Assembly: GCA_016802295.1 (NCBI GenBank)
Contig: JAESIW010000203.1
Location: 1,002,279-1,066,278 of the forward strand
Source: Brachionus rotundiformis
Taxonomy: Eukaryota > Rotifera > Eurotatoria > Ploima > Brachionidae
Direction of reading: 5' to 3'
DNA: 64,000 nucleotides
Shown here: piece after piece, positions 43,779 through 53,767 of the stretch
Position numbering within the stretch: the first letter of the stretch is position 1
How the letters are laid out: each line of letters starts with the position of its first letter
Notes under the pieces: model-generated
Seen by the model: only the letters and a program-made list of their open reading frames with translations
What the model was told of the DNA's origin: nothing
Database searches by the model: none
Position numbers and translations under genes: made by a program

Positions 43779-44609
43779 ATGAAGTTAGTAATATTGTTCT
43801 TATGTTTGAGCTTTTATTCAAGTAGTGCTTTCTGGTTCAACAGTGTCAAAGAAGGCCCTAATTGGGACGATTTAAAAGTAACATGGGGTATCAATCCATT
43901 CAGTTCTGGAAATTTTCAGTCATTACCAAGGACAGAATCGGAGGCCCAATCAAAAGGCTGGGTAAAAGAAAAAGGCTGCTCAGAAGTAAATGGTAACAGG
44001 TACATTCTGAATGGAGATAGAGCTGTGATGCTTATTTTCAATTCGGTTGGGATTATTGCTGGTATTGCTTCTTACGTTCCAAAGGGACTTCCATATAATT
44101 TTCCTTCGACAAAAATTCAACCATTGTTCGTTGATGAAGGAGATTTTTATACCATTAGTGCTTATTTTGTTGACCCAGCTTCAGTTTGCTCTCCAAGCGC
44201 TTCGGCAAAACAAGTCACGGGAGATAGATTAATTGTCAAAGGAAGTGGAAAAGAGCTCAATATAGCTCTTGAGCAAAAAGACGTGAGCTCATTTTGGACA
44301 CAAGGGAAATGCTTTTATACAATGGGCGTACATTACTGGGCTGACATTGATGGTACTGAGCTAAACGAGAACACAAATGTGGATAACTTTGCTCCTCTGT
44401 TTTTGCTTTATAATAAGGGAAAACTAAATGGTTTTGGCTGGGCTTTCAATGCAGACTTACCATCAAACAGATACGAGCACCCAGGACAAGATGTTTTGGG
44501 AATGTTTTTCAATAAAATTCCAGGTTTTTTCTATGATTCAAGCAAATCTGGTACACTTTCGACTCTTCATATCTATCTTGATAGCAGTCCTCGATTTAAC
44601 TTTTGTTAA
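43779..44609 (+). CDS. Secreted protein of unknown function
   Basis: This 276-residue single-exon frame starts with a clear signal peptide (MKLVILFLCLSFYSSSAF). The mature part begins near WFNSVKEGPNWDDLKVTWGI. There are four cysteines in the mature chain (KGCSEV, SVCSP, GKCFY and the last residue), enough for two disulfides. Aromatic, glycine-rich stretches such as GKLNGFGWAFNADLPSNRYE suggest a compact beta fold. I have a sense that proteins opening with a W-x-x-L-K-V-T-W-G-x-N-P-F pattern occur in other marine invertebrates, but I cannot name a family and assign no function. Codon use and length leave little doubt that it is a gene. Confidence 0.85.
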   Translation: MKLVILFLCLSFYSSSAFWFNSVKEGPNWDDLKVTWGINPFSSGNFQSLPRTESEAQSKGWVKEKGCSEVNGNRYILNGDRAVMLIFNSVGIIAGIASYVPKGLPYNFPSTKIQPLFVDEGDFYTISAYFVDPASVCSPSASAKQVTGDRLIVKGSGKELNIALEQKDVSSFWTQGKCFYTMGVHYWADIDGTELNENTNVDNFAPLFLLYNKGKLNGFGWAFNADLPSNRYEHPGQDVLGMFFNKIPGFFYDSSKSGTLSTLHIYLDSSPRFNFC

Positions 44610-44614
44610 ATAAA

Positions 44615-45500
44615 TTCTAAATTCATTTAAACTTTTTTTTTTTAATAATTTAATCAAATTATTAATAAATGATAATTATGTAGCTTGATTAATAATCAAA
44701 TATCGTTTTATGTTTTTGTTTACAATAAAAGCAACATCTTCTGAATAATTTTAAATATCAAAATAAAACATATTAATTATTTAAAATTTCAAACATTTAT
44801 TAAAAATTATATAATAGAATTAAAAACTGTACAAATTAGCCCTATATGATATTGAACGCTTACTTAAAGATTAGTCCTTTTACTTTAGTTTATCTTTTTT
44901 TAATAGACGTCTAATTATCTTTTATATTATTTAAAAATCTAAAGAATTAAGAATTATTAAAACTTTCAAATAATTTTCAGTATCTTTTTACTGATAACAA
45001 AGGCCAAGTTGGCTCTATGAAGGCTGACCAGTATTTTAGTATTTCAATTAGTGTCCACTAATGATCAGTGAATTATTTAAATAAAATAAATCAATAAAAT
45101 AATCACTATCTGATCTTAATTTTAATAGTAAAATCTATTTATTTTCTATGTTTATTTAAATTTTTGTCATAAGTTTTGCTATCAATTTTATTTATTCCTT
45201 AAAATGGTCGTTTTCATTCTTGATTCTGGAAATGAATAGAAATGAATAGTCAAGGGTCTTGTAAAGAAAACTCAAAGGAGACTGATACAAATTCCAGCAT
45301 TTTTTGATATAACTTGGATAATATTTAGTGTTCAGTTATAATTTTTATCTAATCAATAAAATTTCTAAAAGTTAGCTTATCACCAAAGGTGATACAAAGA
45401 GTTCCCTTCAAAAAGAACTAACCACAGATAGAAAAAACCTTATGTTCGAAGAGCATTTTTTGTGTTTCAAATTTTGAAACAATTGAAAAAATAGAAAAAT
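44615..45500. other. Intergenic AT-rich sequence
   Basis: No gene recognised. Confidence 0.45.
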
Positions 45501-45504
45501 ATTT

Positions 45505-45672
45505 TTTTATTATTTTTTACATATTAAATGCGGCATTTTTACCAAAATTTTGACATTAACTGCAGCATTTTTAGTCGCAGCGTATCTGGAAAAAAAAGTG
45601 AGTTAAATGCATGCATTAAAATCCAGAATTCTGAAAATAAATGCCGCATTAGGGGGCAAGGCATTACGGTAA
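45505..45672. repeat. Half copy of foldback MITE M3
   Basis: This matches the right arm of the element at 20311-21290, from TTTTACATATTAAATGC to GGGGGCAAGGCATTACGG. It retains the GACATTAACTGCAGC block and CCAGAATTCTG. The left arm is missing. It preserves the uninterrupted version of the sequence where M4 inserted in the other copy. Confidence 0.8.
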
Positions 45673-45679
45673 ATAATTT

Positions 45680-46860
45680 TGATGTAACACGCTATTGATG
45701 TTATGTAAATTTAACTATAGATATAACTTTAAGATGGATCGTTAGCGTCTAATTTATTGTTAATAGAAGAATCCAAACTTGCTGATAATAAAGTGTTAAA
45801 CTAATACTAAGCTTGTCATTCACTCACTCGGCCTGTACTACAGCCCTTTTTTTGTAAAGTTTTATACTTCAAAAATATTGATATGAAAAATCATATTAAG
45901 AACTCAAAATTTGAATTTAATTTTGAATGCTACAAAAATTAGCTAATAAATCTACAAATTTAAATATAGATTTAATCAATAAGTTGAGCATGTTACATAA
46001 AACATAAAAATTATTTAATTATAATTAAAGTTCAATTCAAATATTTAAAGAGAAACTGTTTGAATTGATCATCAACTTCACAAAAATAAAGAAAAATAAT
46101 TTTAAAGAAACTCATCATAAAAATAAAATAAAATGTTTAATAAAAGAATCGAAAAGATGCTACAATAAAAATTTGGTCGTTAAAAAGGGGCGTCTACCAC
46201 TTCGAGACTCACGTTTCCCACAGCATTCTATACTACTACTAAAGTTTAAAAAATTACACAAAGATCAAAAATTGTTACATGCAAGTTATCTGAATTATAA
46301 AGCATCATTAAAGCAGCTTTACACTTTACTGGTGATTGTATACATTTTTAGATTCATTTTTTTTCAACAACTCTGTTTGTTAAAAATTGATAAAGATTTT
46401 GTCCTTTGTATTGATATTTTTTTTCTAAATTTTACCAAATACTTACTCAAGTATAAATAAAATTTCAATATCACATGATTTGAAGAGATTTTTTAAGAAA
46501 AATAAAGCAATAAAGTAAAAAAGTAAAACCATAGATTTGTTCAGAATTTTGTCTAGATTTAGAAAAAAAAAGTTGGCTTATAATTGATCCCTCTGAAGGG
46601 ATATGAAAAAACTCATTTTTTTCCTTATTTTAGCCAACAAATCCGCCATACCCTTTTTTTTTCGAAATTACACAAGCATGTAGAGAATTTTATGCTCTTT
46701 CAGAATATATATACTTATTTAGTATATTTTGAATTTTGTTTACCATTCTGAGATGACTATAGTAAAAATAAAAACTCAATTAATTTATTAAAATTTATTT
46801 ACAAACAAAAAACACTCAATTAATAAAAATAAATTATTTAAATTGAACTTAACAAATTAG
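45680..46860 (+). other. Intergenic with one doubtful 131-codon frame
   Basis: A plus-strand frame at 46065-46460 encodes a Lys-rich half (KCLIKESKRCYNKNLVVKKG) and a hydrophobic half (LYTLLVIVYIFRFIFFQQLC). Its composition is what A/T-rich random sequence can give, and there is no homology I recognise, so I do not call it a gene. A block at about 46468-46541 recurs at about 50632-50705. Confidence 0.3.
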
Positions 46861-49199
46861 TCACTTTTTAAAGCATCACGCTCAAACACAAGATCACTGA
46901 ATTTCTTTTGCAGGTCTTTCTCTCTAGTTGACTGTCTTTCGCAGTCCTCCATAAGCGCTTCCATCCGCCTTGGAATAGCTTCCACTTCGAGCTCTCTAAT
47001 TTTCTCAAATGTGTTCAATTCTACTTTTTTGCTCTCAATTTCATTGTGAACATCTTGTAGTGACTTGACAAACATTTGAGCCCTTGACTGATAACCACCA
47101 AGGGTTATTTTGAGCTTTTGCTCCACTTTGGAGGCCTTTTTGGCCAAATTCATCATGTGGAACCGATTAGTCTCCAATTTTTTCTCGCTACTTTCGATCT
47201 TGTCTTTGCGACTGGCCACACTGGCACGCGTAAATCGGTTCGCACTAGGCACATAAAGCACTTGAGCATAGCATTCCTCCCACACTTGTTGGTAAGCCTC
47301 GGCAGTCAGCTCTCCATGACCCATTATTTTCTTGACCTCAGGCACCTCTTGTTGAAGCAAACACCTGGCCTGCTCTAGCTCATCCAAACTAAACTCCTGG
47401 TACTCATTGTCCCTCAAATATCCCAAATGTTTGTCGGCATTTGCCACTTTCAGCTGGCCAGAGTGCTTTTTGGATCCGCCACACTGATTGGGCGCCGGGT
47501 TTCTCAGAGCATCATGATGCAGCATAGTCAACATCTCTTGCTTGATCATCTCCTCGGCTCTCTGGTAATCACTCAACGGCTGAGCCATGTCAGCCGGCCT
47601 TAGGACGTTGTGGTTGACATCGGTTGGCCTGGGCAGGCTTCTTTGGACCGCTTGCGCTTTCAGCTTCATCTCGTGCTCGAGCCGGGCTTTGAGCGTCTCT
47701 TGCTCGCGCCGCTCCACATCGGCCTGGTCCTCGACCTCCATGCTCGCCTGCGGCTCTACCTCCCTGCTCTCCTCATCAGGCAGCACTATTTCGTAGTCGT
47801 TCTTGGGCGCTGGCAGCTTGGACAGACCCTTTTTCAGCTCACTCAGGTACTCTTTATGGCTTGCTTTGGTCTCCATGGCCGCGAAGCCATCTTCGGGATT
47901 GATGCTGAATTTGTCGCGCACGGACGGAGTGCCGCTGGTGGCGAGAGTGCGCGACGGCGTGGTTATCAACTCGCCCTGCGGCGTCCTAAACGGAGTCTGG
48001 AACATTGTGTTGGGAGTTTGCAGTTTGGTTTGTGTTGGAGTGGCGCCTATGTTTGTCTCATTCAGTGGCGCATTCTGGCCGCCCTTTAGCGGCGTCTCTG
48101 CCAACTGAAGAGCTAGGAGATTCTGCGACTCGAGCAAGATGGAGTCTTGGCCCTCGGGCATGGCTGGCGTTCTTAGCTTGGCCAAATCGGGCGTTATTTG
48201 GTAGTCGCCGATTAGCTGGCCAGTTACGCCGGCGCCGGCCTCAATCGCCTGCTGGCGAACTTGCTCATTGGCCAGGCCCAGTTTGATCACTTCTTCGAGC
48301 TCCAGGTCGCTTATTTGCGGCGCCGGAAGCACCAATTTGCTTCGTTTACGCGTTGGTTCTTGATTATTTTCAAGCAGTTCGGTAAACGGTGTCTTGTCTT
48401 CTTTGTCCTTGTCGTTTTTTCGCTTCCTAAACTCCTTGTTCTTTTGTTCCAAGTTCTCCTTGCGCACAGGCTTGAACTGAAAATCGCTCTTGTTGAACAG
48501 CTCGTTTTCGGTGTCATAGAAGCCTGGCAAGGGCTTTTTTTCAAAAGGAATCTCCTTGTTGTATTCGACAGTGGTTCGTTTCCTGCCTAGGCCGCCCCTG
48601 ACCTCGATGCCAGCGGCCTTGAGCTCGCGTCTCTTCTGCAGAGCGGCAAGACGCCTGGCCTCTTCGAGCTGGCGTTCGCGCGCCTTTCGCTTGGCCTTTT
48701 TGCCCTGTGTGTTGGCCAGACGGGCTCTGGCCTCTGAGAGCATCTCTAGCTCGTCTTCGTCCATGTCTATTGGGTCAGGGCGGGCCGGCTTGGTCTCCGG
48801 ATTGGGGTCTATTTCGCCCGGCTTGAGCTTGCGCGGGTCTTCTTGCTCCTCCTCGCCGCCTTCGAACGCCTTCCGCTGCGCTTTGTCCAGCAAGAACTCG
48901 TAGCGCTCGAGGCACTGGGCTGCCGTGCGGCCCACTATCGGCGCTATTGTTCGCCACTGGGTCGGCATCAGCTTGGCCATGTGCAGCAGCTTCTCGTCTT
49001 CCTCGCGGCTCCATTCGGTTTTTTTTATGCTCGGGTCCAACCACTCGAACCACCGGGCTTTGCACTGCTTGGCTGACTTGCGGTGCAGGAGCGAAGCAAT
49101 TCGCGACCACTGGTTCTTGCCGTATTTCATCACCGCTGCTTTCAGGATCTCGTCCTCGGTGTTCCGCCAAACACCACCTTTTATTGTCACCCTTACCAT
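46857..49199 (-). CDS. CDC5L: Cell division cycle 5-like protein (CDC5L), spliceosome component
   Basis: CDC5L is a core member of the Prp19/NineTeen complex needed for spliceosome activation, and it acts in the nucleus. The 780-residue single-exon protein starts MVRVTIKGGVWRNTEDEILK. I choose this ATG rather than one 31 codons upstream because it fits the conserved family N-terminus and the upstream codons are A/T-rich and unlike the rest. Two Myb/SANT repeats follow (about 7-56 and 59-107; KNQWSRIASLLHRKSAKQCK, then LMPTQWRTIAPIVGRTAAQC). After them come the charged ARLANTQGKKAKRKARERQL region (about 155-185), the Thr/Pro-rich centre with TPFRTPQGELITTPSRT, and a C-terminal coiled coil. Length is close to the vertebrate 802. 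The coding sequence is far richer in GC than its surroundings, so long antisense frames overlap it. Confidence 0.97.
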   Translation of the reverse strand: MVRVTIKGGVWRNTEDEILKAAVMKYGKNQWSRIASLLHRKSAKQCKARWFEWLDPSIKKTEWSREEDEKLLHMAKLMPTQWRTIAPIVGRTAAQCLERYEFLLDKAQRKAFEGGEEEQEDPRKLKPGEIDPNPETKPARPDPIDMDEDELEMLSEARARLANTQGKKAKRKARERQLEEARRLAALQKRRELKAAGIEVRGGLGRKRTTVEYNKEIPFEKKPLPGFYDTENELFNKSDFQFKPVRKENLEQKNKEFRKRKNDKDKEDKTPFTELLENNQEPTRKRSKLVLPAPQISDLELEEVIKLGLANEQVRQQAIEAGAGVTGQLIGDYQITPDLAKLRTPAMPEGQDSILLESQNLLALQLAETPLKGGQNAPLNETNIGATPTQTKLQTPNTMFQTPFRTPQGELITTPSRTLATSGTPSVRDKFSINPEDGFAAMETKASHKEYLSELKKGLSKLPAPKNDYEIVLPDEESREVEPQASMEVEDQADVERREQETLKARLEHEMKLKAQAVQRSLPRPTDVNHNVLRPADMAQPLSDYQRAEEMIKQEMLTMLHHDALRNPAPNQCGGSKKHSGQLKVANADKHLGYLRDNEYQEFSLDELEQARCLLQQEVPEVKKIMGHGELTAEAYQQVWEECYAQVLYVPSANRFTRASVASRKDKIESSEKKLETNRFHMMNLAKKASKVEQKLKITLGGYQSRAQMFVKSLQDVHNEIESKKVELNTFEKIRELEVEAIPRRMEALMEDCERQSTREKDLQKKFSDLVFERDALKSD

Positions 49200-49499
49200 T
49201 TTTGTTCTATATTTTTTTAATTTTTTATCTAAACTAATATTTAAACAGAGAAAATTTTTCTTTATATACACTTGAAATTTCTGTATAAGCATTGTACTTA
49301 TAAAAAATTTTTTATCTGAGAAAATGTTAATTTTGTTTTGCTTTGTTAAATTTTTTTCAGATTCGTCAGATTTTCCTCACCTATGGCTCAATTAAACAAT
49401 TCAAAGATCTTTCAGAGTCAGCTACAATGGTCATATATCACAAGATAAGCTCATCTATCTTATCATTCAAAGTTGCTTATCACAAAAGCATACAGCAAA

Positions 49500-49900
49500 T
49501 AAAATTCCACCGGACGTTAAAATAGCCTTCTTTGCCGAAGGCCTCAGTATCCTGCTATGAAGACCTGCAATGCAACATTTACCAGAGATGGATATGCAAA
49601 GAATTAGGAGAAACCGTATGGAATGAAAATAAAAATCGCAAACAGTCAAATCCCAATCGAACCCAATCCGACATTCCTTGGTATAAAATTAGATCCTAAG
49701 ATTGACTACAAAGAACATCTAAAGATTAGGAGCAAACAAGCCATTTTTTGCAGTTTGTTGCTACAAAGCAGAAACATGAACTAATAGCTGATGAAATAAA
49801 GGACTGTCTGGTTTATAACATCAACAGAAACAACTCAAAATACAAAACTCCTTTCGATATCATACTTTCCCTGTCAAGAACATAGCTGAATTTGCTTGAA
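49500..49900 (+). pseudogene. LINE reverse transcriptase C-terminal fragment
   Basis: The plus strand contains PPDVKIAFFAEGLSIL (in place of the FADDLSLL catalytic box), then IPIEPNPTFLGIKLDPKIDY with KEHLKI, the post-catalytic FLGIxLDxxLxxxxH motif of non-LTR elements. The catalytic ADD is changed to AEG, and frames shift between parts. Confidence 0.65.
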
Positions 49901-49904
49901 ATGT

Positions 49905-51480
49905 AAATACAAAAAATAAAAAAACATTCCTAATTATTTTTCTCTTTTTTTTTAAATTAATCTAAATTTTGTACGGTTAAAACAAGAGGGCTGAACAAGA
50001 AGGCTATGCCATTCGGACCTGTCCTGGAAATTCCCCTTATTTAAATTATCTTTTTAACAAATTTAAATAAACAGAGAACTGTGAATATTTGGATGTTTCC
50101 ATAGCTTGATCGGATAATTAGAAAATTCTAAACTTAAGTTCTTTCTGAAAAATTTTTAGTTCGCTCATACCCAGTTATTCAATGAATCTAGTAAGTAACT
50201 AAGAATCCTTATTTCTATCACGTTCTGAAACAAAGGAATTTGACAGTGAGGTATTTTTTCTGGAAGATGAGTTGAATATTTCCCATATTTCACATTTACT
50301 TGAATTTAGAATTTATACAATCTAAACCTACTTAACGTTAGATTAGTGTCTTGTTTTATAGTTTCTGGTGGTAAATTATTTTTACTTCCTAAAAAATTGA
50401 ATTTAAAAATTTTAAAGGGAGTTAATATCGCTTTTAGTGACATCAACTTATATTTGACAATCAGATTCAAATTCAATAATTTTTTTCTAAATACCCCAAG
50501 TATTTTTGCACAAGGTCTGATTAATTGAGACTTGGGTTGCATTCAATTAACTTTTGATGAAATTTGGTCTAATTTTAAGTTAAAATGATCAATAATTATT
50601 AGTTTAATTAAAAATATTCGAAACTTAATTCAAATCACATGATTTTGAGACTTTATTAATATAAAATTAAACAAAAAATCAAAAAAGTAAAACCATAGAT
50701 TTGTTAACTAACCTAAACCCTGGAAACTATTTTTTTTGTTCCCCAAAAAAATTAAATTAAGCGTTGATTTTTAGAAATGAAAAAAGCGTTGATTTTTAGC
50801 ATTGAGTGGTGTTGGCAGTACTAGTCCAGTCACGCTGGCCGTCCAATTTTTTTTCCCTTCAAAAAATACGGCCCATAAAAAAAATATTAAAAGGACTATT
50901 AAAAAATTGATACAAAAAAATAAGATTTTTTATTAAGAAATTTTAGTTTATAAAAGAAACAAATAATTGAAAATTAAGCTTTTTCCTAAAAAATTCTTCC
51001 CAACATTTTTTTAAGCATACCAATCATAAAATCAATTTTTTTTTGTTTAACCAAGAAAAGATCCAACATCTTAAAAATATTTTTTTGAATATTATTTAGT
51101 TATTTCAATGTATTCTTTTGAAACGAAATCTGACTCCGGCTGGTGCAATATATTTTGGAAAATGAGTATTAAAACTAGCAAGATTTAGAGATTCATTTTG
51201 CCAAAACTAATCTAATTTGCATATTGGATAACAACGACTGCAACTAAAGCAAATTTTTTTTATCTTTTCTATGTTTTTTTCTAGTAACTAAAAGAGTAAT
51301 ATTTAATATTTAATAACTAAAACACCAACTCCGGTCAATTTAAGTGTCCATAATTTTACACTGCAATGATCTTATGCGGAAGTAAATCATATTATTTAAC
51401 ACTTTGTAAAATAGTTAATTGTTGGATTTTTTATTATTGGCAAAAAAACGTAATTTTTTAAAATAATTTAAAAATTTTAA
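49905..51480. other. Intergenic AT-rich sequence with one repeat block
   Basis: No gene seen. The block at about 50632-50705 matches 46468-46541 and includes an identical run around AAGTAAAACCATAGATTTGT. The two blocks bracket the CDC5L gene in direct orientation. Confidence 0.45.
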
Positions 51481-51499
51481 ATTTATTATGATTATTTTA

Positions 51500-51640
51500 A
51501 CTATTTCTGTCTTTTAAAGCTCTTCAATTTTAAATGTTCATCTGATGAACCAACATTTGTAAATTCTAGCTGAACAATTAAAAAAACCATAGTACCAGAA
51601 TCTGGTTCTTTTAGTAAATTTTATATGAAACTTTAGATTA
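51500..51640 (+). pseudogene. MULE-family fragment, inverted copy of 55170-55330
   Basis: The plus strand reads LFNFKCSSDEPTFVNSS, a stop, then VPESGSFSKFYMKL. The minus strand at 55330-55170 reads LNFKFSSDDPVFVNFS, a stop, then KVPESVSFRKFNMKI. The protein-level similarity shows both derive from one element family, the MULE at 53768-55250. The rest to 52600 is AT-rich and holds no gene I can support. Confidence 0.5.
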
Positions 51641-52604
51641 AATGATAATTAAATTTGTATATATGAATGAAAATTTTAGGTTAATTATTTTAATTTTTAT
51701 TTTATTTTGTTTTAATAATAATTTTGTTCACTTAAATAACCAAATCATATCTACGGGAAGCTTAGAAAATCAGTGTTCAAAATTCATTAAGTCAAAATCA
51801 AGTCTATTTGAATTTTATCTATTTTTTAATAAAGCAGTTAAATTGAGATAAACATAGATTTAATTATCTTTAAACTTTAAATTTCGATTTTTATCAAAAA
51901 GATGGCACTATTTACTTAAACGCTTAAAAAAGTCAAATTAATTTTTTTCTAATTTATGATGCAAATCTGGCTAAAGGCAAATTCTCTTTTGGATGTGGTT
52001 CTGGATAGCACTTACTTTATTTTGTGAATAAAAGGATTATTTATGCAACTTTTACCAGACCCTATTTGGAAAAATGCATAGAAAGTGCAACACAGTGAAT
52101 AATATTGTATTCATTTAGATTGGTAAAAGTTTAAAAATCTTAAATCAAACTAAAGAGTATTATAATTTTTTCTAGTTTTTTTTGAAGAGAACAAACATGT
52201 TCTCAACTTAAGTTATCTCAATATTCACCATTTTGGTCGACAAGGTGGTTCTAATTTTCAATCAACCAAATCAACCAAATTTATTTTAAAATTCCATTCT
52301 GAATCACATTACATCTAAAAATATTATCTCAAAAATTTCATCTAAACTTAAACAAAAGATTTATTGTAGACAGGTAAATTTAGTTTGACATTTTAAATGG
52401 TCTAGTTTGGTTACTCAAATTAAACGTTTCAAGTAATATTTTAGATAAATTAATTTAATATAGCATTAAAATCAATGTAATTTCATATAATAATTTAAAT
52501 AACATTAAATGTGTTTTCTATTAAAATATATAATTGGTCTGAATAACTCTAGCTAAATGCTCCAAAAGTTTTGACTAATGGTGTCGTATGACTAGCGCTA
52601 TCTG

Positions 52605-52612
52605 TATAAATA
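52605..52612 (+). promoter_or_regulatory. TATA box candidate for the Ly6-like gene
   Basis: TATAAATA lies 53 bp before the ATG at 52666, the same octamer and nearly the same distance as for the Cys/Gly-rich gene at 19021. Confidence 0.4.
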
Positions 52613-52665
52613 TTAACTTTTTTTTCAATCTGAAAATTGAGTGAAAAATTTTGGCTGCACAAATC

Positions 52666-53438
52666 ATGATTAGTTCTAATTATATAAAACTTTATCTTTT
52701 ATTAATAGGAGGTAAAATTATCTTTTACTAATATTTTTTTAATTTTTTTTTCCAAGCTATGCTAGTTAAATCACAGATTGAAATTTCAGGTTGTTACCAG
52801 TGTTTCGATTGTGGTGAGCATTCTTCACAAACTTTTAATTTTACTTGTGATACAAAACAAGTTTGTGATGTAAATCCAAATTTTAATTAATACTAATTTT
52901 TATTAATGATCAAAGACTAAAATGTTCCAATATGCTTTTGTTTGATTTTGATTTTTTAACCATTTAATAATATGTGTTTATAATTAAGAGTTTTAGTTAC
53001 CAACAGAACAAAAATTTTACAGCATGTGTACCACCATCTGAATGCAGCATATTATCAAAAACTGGAAGTGGTAAAAAGTTCCTATTCGATGTATACAACA
53101 AACCAGATACTGATTCTTTAAGTAGAAGCATCATTAATACCAATGAAGATTTACGAGAGTATTGTACATATGATCTTTGCATACGATTCTCACCGTCTGA
53201 CAATGTTTATAATTTCTGCCAAAAAAACCAATGCATTTCCAATGGTGATTCATTAAAACTAATTTTTTAATGCATTGAATTAGACTTTGTTTTTGGTAAA
53301 CTGACAACCACAACCACAACCACAATCACTACCACCACTACAAATTCCTTATTTACATCTTCATCTTTAAATAAGTTTTCAAGTCAAACAAACATTCTTA
53401 TATTTATATTATCTCTTATATGTCTAAATCTAATTTAG
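52666..53438 (+). CDS. Ly6/three-finger-like GPI-anchored protein, four exons
   Basis: Exons: 52666-52711, 52790-52869, 53007-53244, 53284-53438, all GT-AG with matching phases; the last intron is only 39 bp. The 172-residue product has a short signal peptide (MISSNYIKLYLLLIGG) followed at once by CYQCFDCG, the C-x-x-C start of Ly6/uPAR domains. It continues FTCDTKQVCD, CVPPSECS, YCTYDLCIRF and FCQKNQC, about 11 cysteines in all. A Thr-rich stalk (LTTTTTTTITTTT) then leads to a C-terminal hydrophobic tail (NILIFILSLICLNLI), the pattern of a GPI-anchor signal. It is therefore expected on the cell surface, but its ligand is unknown. The spacing between some cysteines is longer than in classical Ly6 proteins. 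AATAAA overlaps the end (about 53440). Confidence 0.75.
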
Positions 53439-53599
53439 AATAAAGCATTTAATACTAAATATAATTTTTTCTTGTAATAAAAAAGATTAAATAATTTCGG
53501 GTTAATTTAATTTATCAATATCAAATTTTTTTTATATAGTCATATTTTTAATATCAAATATATATCTTGAATTTTTAATAAAATAAATTTTATCTAACA

Positions 53600-53745
53600 A
53601 ATCAAAAAAGAATCAGGTACATTTAACAGGTACATAGAGTGTATAAAAATAATAGTTTGTCTGTGAATCAAATATAAAAGATGGGGTCTTCCCCTCAATT
53701 ATATATTTAATAAATAAATAAAAATATAAAAGATAATTTAAGAGT
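53600..53745 (+). repeat. Probable retroelement 3' tail
   Basis: GGGGTCTTCCCC forms a tight hairpin at about 53682. It is followed by a TATTTAATAAATAAATAAAA simple-repeat tail. Hairpin plus A/T tail resembles the other LINE ends in this window. No coding part was found upstream. Confidence 0.35.
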
Positions 53746-53767
53746 TCTTTGTACAACCTCTTGTTAA

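Noticed and set aside
46065..46460. A 131-codon plus-strand frame
   Set aside because: The Lys-rich and Phe/Leu-rich composition is what AT-rich random sequence gives. No motif, TATA or homology seen.
47118..49275. Many plus-strand frames of 60-160 codons
   Set aside because: They lie antisense to CDC5L and arise from its GC-rich codons. None has a recognisable motif.
50306..50542. Overlapping 60-78-codon frames on both strands
   Set aside because: Mutual antisense open frames in AT-rich sequence without motifs.
53280..53335. Minus-strand Cys-Gly repeat (GCGCGC-like protein) resembling the micro-gene tails
   Set aside because: The frame has a stop just upstream and no start. The plus strand explains the repeat as the Thr-rich stalk of the Ly6-like protein.
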